A DNA stretch of 64,000 bases from Butyrivibrio sp. INlla16 (GTDB lineage Bacteria > Bacillota > Clostridia > Lachnospirales > Lachnospiraceae). Below are positions 44,803-52,715 of the stretch, one piece after another. The stretch covers positions 1 to 64,000 of the forward strand of contig NZ_FMYB01000017.1 in NCBI RefSeq assembly GCF_900104155.1. The letters are read 5' to 3'. The notes under the pieces were generated by a model. That model searched no databases. It saw only the letters and a program-made list of their open reading frames with translations, and was not told the DNA's origin. Made by a program: the position numbers and the translations under genes. Each line of letters starts with the position of its first letter. Position 1 is the first letter of the stretch.

Positions 44803-46049
44803 CCTTTGGAAATCTTTCGTTAGCCTCAAGAGGAATGATACTCGCTGTAACATATATTATTCTGATGACTTTTATATATAACACGATAAGGTCTCTGTTT
44901 TTAAAGAGAAGCAGGCTAAACATTGTAGCTTCAATTGTGGCGACACTTATTACTAATCTGCTGTTACAGATTCTTGATATGCACCATATAGGTTTATATG
45001 TGATAAAGCTTGAGCTTCCGCTTCCGATTCTTTTGGTTATTCAGATACTACTTCTCCTCATCGCGGTAGCACAGCAATATATGATAGGAAAATGGCAGGA
45101 GACACATATTTCTGCAATGTCGGTGAAGGAAGCTTTTGACATGCTTCCGACAGGCCTTTGTTATTACAATGATAATGATGGTATGCCGCTTATGGTCAAT
45201 CAGACTATGCAGGACATAAGTGTGGATCTTTTCGGAAAAGGGGTTACCGATGGAAAAGAGTTCTGCAACAGGCTGAATGAAACAGAAACTGCAATGGCTG
45301 TTTCGGAGGGGAAAGCACCTCTTGTAAGATGCTCAGATGGCAGAACCTATAGCATAAGGCAGCAGAAGCTTTTCATAAAAAATAAGGAAATACCTGAGAT
45401 AATTGCGGCCGATGTCAGCAGAGAATATGCTCTTACTCAGGAGCTTGAGGAGAGGCGAACAAAGGCAGCGCAGCTAAACACCAGACTTAAGGCGCTCCTT
45501 AGAACTATAGAATACCTGACCATGAGCCGTGAGCTGCTGCAGCTCAAGGTTGCGCTTCATGACAATATAGGTCAGAGCATTCTCATAGCAAGAAGGTACC
45601 TTGCGGAGCCGCAGAGCGTTGACAGGGATGAACTTCTTTACCTTTGGAAGGATAATATCAGGCATCTTTTGAACGAAGAACAGGAAGAATGGGAGCTTCC
45701 CTATTATGTGATTTCCAAGGAGGCTGACAAGCTCGGCATTAAATTGCAGATAGTCGGTGAACTGCCAAAGGAAACTAAGCTCATTCCGGTGGTGGATTCT
45801 GCGATATCAGCACATATTGGAAATACGTTAAAGCACGCGGACGGAAAACTTGCTACAATAAAGGTTAAGGAAACCGGCGGAAGTTATATCCTTACATTTT
45901 TAAATGATGGAAAGAAACCGGAGAAAGAGATTGAGGAAAAGGGTGGCCTAAGGAATCTCAGACATGATATTGAGAGCGTGGGCGGAAGTTTGAAGATATA
46001 CACATCACCCGAATTTTGCATGGAGATTATTTTGCCCAAGGAGGATTAG
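44799..46049 (+). CDS. Sensor histidine kinase, NarL/DesK-like (HisKA_3 type)
   Basis: The 416-residue protein has three to four membrane helices (about 10-105), a PAS-like domain (about 110-210), a coiled coil and a HisKA_3 core with His254 in VALHDNIGQS. HATPase has IGNTLKHADG as N box and GGLRNLRHDIESVGG at the end. It should phosphorylate the LuxR-type regulator encoded three bases downstream. It overlaps the degenerate sensor gene upstream (ATGA), so the three proteins are made together. Confidence 0.88.
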   Translation: MTFGNLSLASRGMILAVTYIILMTFIYNTIRSLFLKRSRLNIVASIVATLITNLLLQILDMHHIGLYVIKLELPLPILLVIQILLLLIAVAQQYMIGKWQETHISAMSVKEAFDMLPTGLCYYNDNDGMPLMVNQTMQDISVDLFGKGVTDGKEFCNRLNETETAMAVSEGKAPLVRCSDGRTYSIRQQKLFIKNKEIPEIIAADVSREYALTQELEERRTKAAQLNTRLKALLRTIEYLTMSRELLQLKVALHDNIGQSILIARRYLAEPQSVDRDELLYLWKDNIRHLLNEEQEEWELPYYVISKEADKLGIKLQIVGELPKETKLIPVVDSAISAHIGNTLKHADGKLATIKVKETGGSYILTFLNDGKKPEKEIEEKGGLRNLRHDIESVGGSLKIYTSPEFCMEIILPKED

Positions 46050-46052
46050 TCA

Positions 46053-46676
46053 GTGTCGTACGGGGTTGTGATTGCTGAAGATTTCAGGATGATCAGAGAG
46101 ATATTCGAGAGCGCTGTGGATGGCATGGAAGGCTATGAAATGCGAGCTTCTTTTGCCACAGCCACAGAAGCACTTGATTTTCTTGAAGCGCATGACGCAG
46201 ACCTTGTGATACTTGACGTACTGTTTCCGGGGAGCATGAGCGGGCTTGAGGCTGCAGAGATAATAAAGAAGAAAAAACCGGGTATAAAGATTATCATCGT
46301 GACATCCATGCCGGAGCTTTCCTACGAAAAGAGAGCTAAGGAAATCGGAGTCGAGAGCTTCTGGCAAAAGGAGGTTCAGGAGCAGCCGATACGCGAGATA
46401 ATGGAGCGCACGATGAAAGGCGAATCCGTCTATCCAAGCAAACATATGGAGGTCACGGTCGGAAACGCGCAGAGCACTGATTTTACTGAGAGAGAAACCG
46501 AGATTCTAAGAGAACTTGTGACCGGTGCCTCTAATAAGGAAATTGCCGAGAAGCTGTGTGTTGAAGCATCCACGGTGAAGATGCATATCTCAAATATGCT
46601 GCAGAAGACGGGCTATCACACGAGGCTGGAGCTCGCGGTTAAGGCAAGAACACTGGGGCTTGTGATTAATGATTAG
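46053..46676 (+). CDS. LuxR/NarL-family response regulator (GTG start)
   Basis: The 207-residue regulator has a receiver with Asp55 in LVILDVLFPG and the Lys/Gln segment 'SFWQKEV', then a LuxR helix-turn-helix (FTERETEILRELVTGASNKEIAEKL in two parts, recognition helix VEASTVKMHISNML). At the expected receiver Lys the sequence reads WQKE, so Lys is kept. It is the only DNA-binding output regulator among the response regulators of this window. The start is GTG with AAGGAGG upstream. Confidence 0.9.
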   Translation: MSYGVVIAEDFRMIREIFESAVDGMEGYEMRASFATATEALDFLEAHDADLVILDVLFPGSMSGLEAAEIIKKKKPGIKIIIVTSMPELSYEKRAKEIGVESFWQKEVQEQPIREIMERTMKGESVYPSKHMEVTVGNAQSTDFTERETEILRELVTGASNKEIAEKLCVEASTVKMHISNMLQKTGYHTRLELAVKARTLGLVIND

Positions 46677-46697
46677 TGTTTAGGTGTGCGGACGCCA

Positions 46698-46816
46698 CCC
46701 TTGACAGCGCAAAAAATAACTGCTGTGGGTGTATCACCGACGGCGAAGAACTCAGGAACAATAGGTTTTTCCGTCGATAGCAGCAGTGTAGCAGTTATTT
46801 TTCGTGCCATCAAGGG
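46698..46816. repeat. Long imperfect inverted repeat (structured RNA or MITE-like)
   Basis: The arms at 46698-46724 and 46790-46816 pair over ~27 bp (CCCTTGA....AAAAATAACTGCT against its inverse) with a few mismatches. Inside is a 6-bp stem CGACGG/CCGTCG (46738-46743, 46771-46776). A related motif (GGAACAAT) occurs in the loop and again at 46,865. It sits directly after the LuxR-type regulator and could act as its terminator. Confidence 0.65.
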
Positions 46817-46883
46817 CAAAGCCGCTATGCGGTGGCTGGGTTATTACCTCCGGCTCAGAATCTAGGAACAATGTGGCGCGTGG

Positions 46884-46951
46884 GGAGGCTATTTGTGTAT
46901 GTGGAGGCTTTTACGTATATGGAGGTTTTTCACGTATGTGGAGGCTCTTGA
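46884..46951. repeat. Four ~19-bp direct repeats (GTATGTGGAGGCT)
   Basis: GGAGG(C/T)T recurs at 46884, 46903, 46921 and 46940 (18-19-bp steps), each within GTATGTGGAGGCTTTT-like context, and leads straight into the 53-bp array. Confidence 0.65.
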
Positions 46952-46952
46952 G

Positions 46953-47492
46953 CCAAGATATCTGTGCATTGTGGGATATCTGGGTATGGATTTTTGTTTG
47001 TTGTACCAAGATAGAGTGGATATAGTGAATATCTGGGTATGAGATTGTGCTTGTGATGCCAAGATAGTTGATAAATGGAAGATATCTGGGTATGGATTTT
47101 GGCTTGTTAGACCAAGATTGAAGAGATATGGCAGATATATGGGTATGAGATTGGGATTATGGTACCAAGATAGTTGAGATATGGCGGATATCTAGGCATG
47201 AAGATTGGTCTGTGATACCAAGATAGTTGATAAATGGAAGATATATGGGTATGGATTTTGGTTTGTTGGACCAAGATAGAGTAGATATTGTGAGTATCTG
47301 GGTATGAGATTTGGCTTGTAGTACCAAGATAGTTGAGATATGTAAGAGATATGGGTACGGATTTTGGTTTTTGAGACCAAGATAGATGAGATATGGCAGA
47401 TATCTGGGTATGAGGCTGTGCTTGTGATGCCAAGATAGAAGAGATATAGCGGATATCTGGGCATGAGGGGTAGGCTTTTAATACCAAGATAG
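46953..47492. repeat. 53-bp repeat array 2 (CCAAGATA...TATCTGGG)
   Basis: CCAAGATA (once CCAAGATT) starts at 46953, 47006, 47059, 47112, 47165, 47218, 47271, 47324, 47377, 47430 and 47484: every step is 53 bp except the last, 54. Each full unit contains a partly complementary TATCTGGG-type block 24 bases after the first motif. Units with TATGGATTTT and with TATGAGATT largely alternate, and units 0-4 resemble units 5-9 in order, suggesting duplication of a five-unit block. Confidence 0.9.
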
Positions 47493-47543
47493 ATGAGATT
47501 CCGTGCTTTTCTTGATGTAGATGTAGGATTAAGTTGTCAAGAT

Positions 47544-47860
47544 ATCTGTGAAATAGAGAGATAAGCTGAAAACACAGACGCCGGTTGAGGTAGAATCTGT
47601 GGAATAGGGGAAAAGATGAAAACCACAGATGAATAGTTGCTGAGGTATCTGTGAAATAGGAAGAAAAGTCGAAAACACAGAAGCCTGTAGCGGCCATATC
47701 TGTGGAATAAAGGAAAAAATGAAAACCATAGATGAACAGTTGGTAGGATATCTGTGGGATTGAAGGATTAGTGAGAAACACAGATGTTGGTTGAGGTAGA
47801 ATCTGTGGAATGAAGAAAAAGATGAAAACCACAGATGAACAGTTGCTAGGGTATCTGTGA
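47544..47860. repeat. 51/52-bp repeat array 3 (ATCTGTGG...CCACAGAT)
   Basis: ATCTGTG starts at 47544, 47595, 47647, 47698, 47750, 47801 and 47853: alternating 51- and 52-bp steps, so the true unit is a 103-bp dimer. The B half carries a perfect 8-bp inverted repeat ATCTGTGG/CCACAGAT with a 20-base interval; the A half has ATCTGTG/ACACAGA. The last copy runs into the ribosome site of the next lipoprotein gene. Confidence 0.9.
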
Positions 47861-47910
47861 AATAAAAGGATAGGTAAAAAGCATAGGAAAACAGTAAAGA
47901 GAGGGGGTAG

Positions 47911-49053
47911 ATGATGACTGGCAGATATGAATCCGGAAAAATGACTATATGTTTGATTATTCCAATGACATTGCTGACGGCAGGCTTATTTTCAGGATGC
48001 GGACTTAAGGCTAAAAGTGATACTGAGCCGACACAGACTTTGAATGCGCAGGCTGAGATTGTCAGTACAGCTGCGGGTATAGATGACAAAACTACGGATA
48101 CAGACGGCAAAAATGCAGGTAAAAATGCAGGTAAAAATGGTACCGCTGATATATCTGATGAAAAGGTTCCGAAGACATCTGGGCCGGAAATGAAGAGCAC
48201 AACTATCTCCGAGGAAGAGATGGAAGCACTCCTGGATACTGTGATTACAGAAACCGACGCTGATGCCGCGGATGTGCGATGCTGCGCCATTGATGATTTC
48301 AACGAAGATGGAAAATACGAGGGCGTGGTTTATGTTGGCGCAGGACCTGATGATGAATTCGGGTGGTGTGAAGGCGCGGTATACTATGTCAGCGGTGAAA
48401 AATGCAAAAAGATATACGATGGAACCTTTACCATGACAAATGGCAATGTTTTCAGAGTTGTTGATGCCGGGAACAGGAAATTCATCATCTTTAATGAAGC
48501 TTATGTTACGGCTGAGGTGTCTTATGTTTATTACATTGATGAGTCAGGACTGAAGGAGTCCAATATTTCAAGGTTTGGCGACATCAATTCTGCGACAGAC
48601 CTTCAGAACATTCAGATGTCCTTTAGCACCTATGATGGATTCTGCACTTACACCGAAGGCGAAGAGGACTCCAGCGAGTGGACGGGACATACCTGGAAGC
48701 CCTACTATTTCTACTATGACAGTGACAAGAAGGATTTCATGGAGTATGGAGGAAAAGAGATAACCGCAAAAGAACTCGAGAAGATAGTGGGCTTTGATCT
48801 GGCCTTGGAGATAGAGAAGGAAGGATATCAGGTTGATAATATCCTCTATAGGAAAAACGGTATAGTTAACGTTAACTATTCCAAGGAAGAAGAACTGGCC
48901 GGCACAATAGATGTTACTTATAAAAATGTAACCTATGATGAAAATACCGGTGCCTTTATAGATGCCTGGGATACAGGCGGGGATACCTGGCAGGATTCTG
49001 ATTTTGGCGGGATTTACATGAACGCCCTTAATCCTGAGATGGCAGAATATTGA
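47911..49053 (+). CDS. Lipoprotein of unknown function
   Basis: The 380-residue lipoprotein has the lipobox LFSGC at residue ~30, an Ala/Asp/Lys-rich linker containing a short NAGK repeat, and a folded part from about 105 to the end. The DDFNEDGKYEGVVYVG segment resembles the calcium-loop or VCBS-like acidic loops of secreted proteins. I do not recognise a family. GAGGGGG precedes two adjacent ATGs (47911 and 47914), and either could start translation. The repeat array 3 ends about 50 bases upstream, so transcription must start within or through the array, as no clear promoter is visible in between. Confidence 0.7.
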   Translation: MMTGRYESGKMTICLIIPMTLLTAGLFSGCGLKAKSDTEPTQTLNAQAEIVSTAAGIDDKTTDTDGKNAGKNAGKNGTADISDEKVPKTSGPEMKSTTISEEEMEALLDTVITETDADAADVRCCAIDDFNEDGKYEGVVYVGAGPDDEFGWCEGAVYYVSGEKCKKIYDGTFTMTNGNVFRVVDAGNRKFIIFNEAYVTAEVSYVYYIDESGLKESNISRFGDINSATDLQNIQMSFSTYDGFCTYTEGEEDSSEWTGHTWKPYYFYYDSDKKDFMEYGGKEITAKELEKIVGFDLALEIEKEGYQVDNILYRKNGIVNVNYSKEEELAGTIDVTYKNVTYDENTGAFIDAWDTGGDTWQDSDFGGIYMNALNPEMAEY

Positions 49054-49084
49054 TTCTAAAATGACAGAATACTAACCGGGAAAA

Positions 49085-49120
49085 AGTAATGCAATCATTC
49101 AAAGTAATGCAATCATTCAC
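49085..49120 (+). repeat. Tandem 18-bp duplication before the second lipoprotein
   Basis: AGTAATGCAATCATTCAA (49085-49102) is followed by an almost identical copy (49103-49120, last base C). Confidence 0.85.
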
Positions 49121-49134
49121 ATTCGGAGGGGGAT

Positions 49135-51012
49135 ATGCGAAAGAGAGCTTTATTAGAACTAAGAAAAATGCTGGCAATTACCATGGCAGCTGCGCTGGTG
49201 GTGACAGCCGGATGCGGAAAAGGTGATGCAAATTCTTCAGGCGCGGGAGATGCCGGACAGAATGCCGGAGGACTTAAAGCCGGGACGCAGGCTGATAACG
49301 GAGACGGATCAGCGGAGGGCAGCGGAGATAATAATGGCGCGACCGATGAAAACAGCGGCAATAATAGTAATAGCGGCAACAACGAAGACACCAACGATGT
49401 TGACCCCGGAGATGTACCAGCTACTGAAGAACCAAAATCATCTTTCACAGAAGCCGACCTTGATAATCCGATTGACTGCATGTATAAGAGCCATCCGATT
49501 GCACTCATGAAGGACACTACCGAGTATGGCACCGGAAATTATTACACCATCGAACTCGAGAGAAGTGTGGAGGATAAATATCCCGAGCTTATCAAAATAC
49601 TTGAGAAATTCGGCGAAGATGGCAAGAAAGATATCGAAGAGAATCTCACAAAAAGCGCTCCGGAAATAGATGGGATTTTTGAAAGCGGCTGGGGACTGCC
49701 GTACGAGTTTGTTCATAATCTCTATCCCATCAGGGCAGACGGAAGGGTATTTTCTTTTGTTGTAGAAAACTACACATTTCTTGCGGGCGCCCACGGATAC
49801 GCGGATTATACGAACTACAACTATGATCCGGTCACAGGAAAAGAGATTGCTTTTTCTGACGTAGTTAAGAATACAGATGATCTTCCGGAAATCATCGCAA
49901 CTGAGATTGAAAAACAAAATGATGACTTGCAAGAATATTTTAAAGACTGTCCCGGGGACAGGGAAAACCTGGTTAACGGAATTCCCGACAGACTAAAGGA
50001 CAATGCGAGAGCTCTTGCGTGGACACTTGGCTTCGATGGCATACAGATAAATTTTGAAGACTATGCTATGGGAACTTATGCGGCAGGCGCGCGTGCAGTT
50101 TATATCAAGTTCGCTGATTATCCGGATGTTTTCACAGACACCTATGATAATTATAAGGATGGAGAAATCCCTGATATTACAAGGATTGCTATGGAACTGA
50201 AGGAAGCTGAGATAGAAACAATCGATGCTGAGCCCTATATCGAAAATGCAGATAACGACAGCAGCGCAGAGGGTGAAGAGGAAGGCTACGGCGAGGACTG
50301 GTGGTATCATGCAGTTGTAAAGAACCCCGGCTGGAGCGCGTGGACAGCGGATGGAATCAGCACCAATGCGGGAGAACCTTCGATTGAACTTAGCGAGGTA
50401 AAAACAAATTCCACAGACTGGCTTAATGAGAATGAGTGGTCCAAGGATACCGGAATACCGCTCCCCGAGAGTTTTCCGTATTCTGATGGAACATACAAGT
50501 ACAGCGTAGTAAACAATGCGGAAGGCGGCGAGATGTCGCTCACGGTATTTGACGAGTCGACCTCGACACTAAACGGCAATTATTACTTTGATGAATTCAT
50601 CAGCCCTCCCAATCAGGGAGAAGGGATGTTTGCTGATTTTACGGAGCCGTCTATTCAATATGCGCTGGTAAAAGACAACATACTTTACGTTTCACTCGGT
50701 CACAGAACCTATGCGTCAGCCAACCCGCACAAATCCTACATCGTCGCTATTGATACTGTTTCAGGTGAGACACTCTGGAGAAGTGACGATCAGGTTTGCG
50801 GATCCTATAATTTCGTGATTCTGGGTGACAGCATAGTCTGCGGCTACGGCTTTACCGACGAGCCGGATTATATCTATATCCTGAACAGGAATAACGGCAA
50901 AGTGCAAAAGAAAATCAAAGTAAAATCAGCGCCATATTACTTTATAGTACAAGAGGAATACCTCTATGTTCTAACCTACAATACAGAATATCTATATAAA
51001 ATAGTGGACTAA
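49135..51012 (+). CDS. Lipoprotein with DUF4163/DUF3298-like and PQQ-like propeller domains
   Basis: The 625-residue lipoprotein has the lipobox VTAGC at ~27, a Gly/Asn/Asp-rich linker (30-95) and a DUF4163-DUF3298 pair as in PdaC and RsiV (about 115-330), recognised from GAHGYADYTNYNYDPVTGKE and IAFSDVV. After a variable middle comes a beta-propeller-like end with PQQ-type repeats (YIVAIDTVSGETLWRSD, YIYILNRNNGKVQK). RsiV-type domains bind lysozyme and propellers bind partners, so it may sense or scaffold at the cell surface. No enzymatic residues are evident. GGAGGGGG precedes the ATG, and a terminator follows. Confidence 0.75.
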   Translation: MRKRALLELRKMLAITMAAALVVTAGCGKGDANSSGAGDAGQNAGGLKAGTQADNGDGSAEGSGDNNGATDENSGNNSNSGNNEDTNDVDPGDVPATEEPKSSFTEADLDNPIDCMYKSHPIALMKDTTEYGTGNYYTIELERSVEDKYPELIKILEKFGEDGKKDIEENLTKSAPEIDGIFESGWGLPYEFVHNLYPIRADGRVFSFVVENYTFLAGAHGYADYTNYNYDPVTGKEIAFSDVVKNTDDLPEIIATEIEKQNDDLQEYFKDCPGDRENLVNGIPDRLKDNARALAWTLGFDGIQINFEDYAMGTYAAGARAVYIKFADYPDVFTDTYDNYKDGEIPDITRIAMELKEAEIETIDAEPYIENADNDSSAEGEEEGYGEDWWYHAVVKNPGWSAWTADGISTNAGEPSIELSEVKTNSTDWLNENEWSKDTGIPLPESFPYSDGTYKYSVVNNAEGGEMSLTVFDESTSTLNGNYYFDEFISPPNQGEGMFADFTEPSIQYALVKDNILYVSLGHRTYASANPHKSYIVAIDTVSGETLWRSDDQVCGSYNFVILGDSIVCGYGFTDEPDYIYILNRNNGKVQKKIKVKSAPYYFIVQEEYLYVLTYNTEYLYKIVD

Positions 51013-51030
51013 GGATGAATTAATATAACG

Positions 51031-51094
51031 GACTCAAATAGCATATACAGCCTTTTCTTCTCGAAAACTGTAAATATATTTGAGTCTGTTTCTT
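51031..51094 (+). terminator. Intrinsic terminator after the DUF3298-like lipoprotein
   Basis: GACTCAAATA...TATTTGAGTC (51031-51040 with 51077-51086) forms a stem extended by inner pairs (TACAG/CTGTA) and is followed by TGTTTCTTTATATTTTTT. Confidence 0.7.
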
Positions 51095-51137
51095 TATATT
51101 TTTTGATGCATTCGGCAGCATAAAGTGTTAGTATACT

Positions 51138-52502
51138 ATGGCTATGAAAAATAAAAATATCACATCAGGCTCTATATGGAAGAACATGCTGTCTTTCTTT
51201 TTTGCTCTTCTTCTTGGAGCCTTTTTTCAACAACTTTATAATACTGTGGATGCGATCATTGTCGGAAGAACTGTGGGAAGCGATGCGCTCGGAGCGGTCG
51301 GCGGATCCGCAGCGATGGTGGTCAACCTTTTTCTGGGCTTTTTCCTTGGGCTGTCTTCAGGAGCTACAGTTGTAATCTCCCAGTTTTACGGGGCAGGTAA
51401 GCGCGAAGAGATAGAAAAAGCGGTCCACACCGCGATTGCCCTCTCTATAGTCGGCGGCGCAATTTTCACCATAATAGGCGTGGCTATATCACCATGGATC
51501 ATCAGCGCGATGGATACACCGGTAGAGCAGGCGGAAGCAGCCACAATGTATCTTAGAATCTTCTTCCTTGGAATGATTCCGAACCTCGTCTACAACATGG
51601 GCGCCGGAATACTAAGAGCAGTCGGAGATTCCAGACGACCTCTGATCGTCCTGGTAATAAGCTGCATCGTGAACATCATCCTCGATGTACTCTTCGTGAT
51701 CGTCCTCGGACTTGGCAGAAGAGGAGACGTCTACGGAGTGTCAGGTGTTGCGGTTGCAACCATACTCAGCCAGTTTATAAGCGCTGCAATAGTGCTCATT
51801 CTCCTTGCTGAGAGCAGCGACAGCTACAGACTTGATATCAGGAAAATCCGCTTAGATTTTCCGATGTTATACAAGATTATAAAAATCGGAATACCCGCCG
51901 GTTTTCAGACTACGACCTACACACTGTCTAATACTCTTATTCAGGTATCCATCAACAGTTTGGGCAAAGATGTGGCCTCAGCGTGGGCGGCCTACGGGAA
52001 GATTGACGTACTTTTCTGGATGACCATCGGATCGCTCGGAACAGTAGCTACCACCTTTGCGGGTCAGAACTACGGTGCGGGAAAATATGACAGAGTGCGA
52101 AAGAGCACCAGACAGGCACTGGCAATAGCAGCAATCATCACGGTTCCGATGAGTGCTTTCTTTTGTATGTTCGGAGATGTTCTTCTTAAGATATTTGTGG
52201 TGAATCAAAACGTAATAAATATCGGAGTCCAGATGATATTCTACCTCGCTCCGTTTTATATAACATATATCTTTGTTGAGATATTTGCTGGAGTCCTTAG
52301 GGGAATGGGAGATGCCTTCGTTCCGATGATCATCACCCTGTGCGGAATCTGCATACTCCGCGTACTCTGGATTCTGGTTGTTTTCCCCATGAACCGAACC
52401 GTGGAAATGATAGAAATGAGCTATCGCGTAACCTGGTGCGCCACCTCTCTACTGTTCCTTGCGTATTACCTATTCTTTGTAAAAAAACGCGGCATCAAAT
52501 GA
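51138..52502 (+). CDS. MATE-family multidrug/metabolite efflux transporter
   Basis: The 454-residue transporter has 12 predicted membrane helices arranged as two similar halves. It has the family motif FFQQLYNTVDAIIVGR in helix 1 and 'SGATVVISQFYGAGKREE' between helices 2 and 3, repeated as 'TFAGQNYGAGKYDR' in the second half. It should export cations or drugs using Na+ or H+. There is no Shine-Dalgarno sequence. A TATACT (51132-51137) lies directly against the first ATG, so transcription could begin around the second ATG (51144), giving a leaderless message; see findings. Confidence 0.9.
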   Translation: MAMKNKNITSGSIWKNMLSFFFALLLGAFFQQLYNTVDAIIVGRTVGSDALGAVGGSAAMVVNLFLGFFLGLSSGATVVISQFYGAGKREEIEKAVHTAIALSIVGGAIFTIIGVAISPWIISAMDTPVEQAEAATMYLRIFFLGMIPNLVYNMGAGILRAVGDSRRPLIVLVISCIVNIILDVLFVIVLGLGRRGDVYGVSGVAVATILSQFISAAIVLILLAESSDSYRLDIRKIRLDFPMLYKIIKIGIPAGFQTTTYTLSNTLIQVSINSLGKDVASAWAAYGKIDVLFWMTIGSLGTVATTFAGQNYGAGKYDRVRKSTRQALAIAAIITVPMSAFFCMFGDVLLKIFVVNQNVINIGVQMIFYLAPFYITYIFVEIFAGVLRGMGDAFVPMIITLCGICILRVLWILVVFPMNRTVEMIEMSYRVTWCATSLLFLAYYLFFVKKRGIK

Positions 52503-52522
52503 TAATTCTTGGAAAACCTAAG

Positions 52523-52602
52523 CCCGAAAAAAATATATGTGTGATTTTTATCGATTATGCTTAAGCAACGAGATAAAAATCACACATATATTTTTGTACG
52601 GG
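52523..52602. repeat. 80-bp fold-back with a 24-bp perfect stem
   Basis: AAAAATATATGTGTGATTTT... (52529-52552) pairs perfectly with 52572-52595, and CCCG/CGGG closes the outside. The loop is about 19 bases. It may be a terminator for the MATE gene or a small MITE. Confidence 0.85.
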
Positions 52603-52647
52603 CGTATATTTCTCCAAAAATTTATATTTATTTCACAGGGAGTTAAA

Positions 52648-52675
52648 TTACTTGGAAACTATATCATGGTAGAAT
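52648..52675 (+). promoter_or_regulatory. Promoter of signalling module B
   Basis: TTACTT (52648-52653), 16 bp, then TAGAAT (52670-52675) with TG at 52667-52668. Confidence 0.5.
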
Positions 52676-52715
52676 AGTGTTATCGGTAATATGTGTGCAG
52701 TTCGGGGGAAACACT

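Noticed and set aside
47107..47832. A 241-codon open frame on the minus strand with repeated Ser-Ile-Leu-Val and Tyr-rich blocks
   Set aside because: It is a by-product of arrays 2 and 3: the repeat periods (53 and 51/52) are not multiples of three, composition is unlike any protein here, and no ribosome site precedes it.
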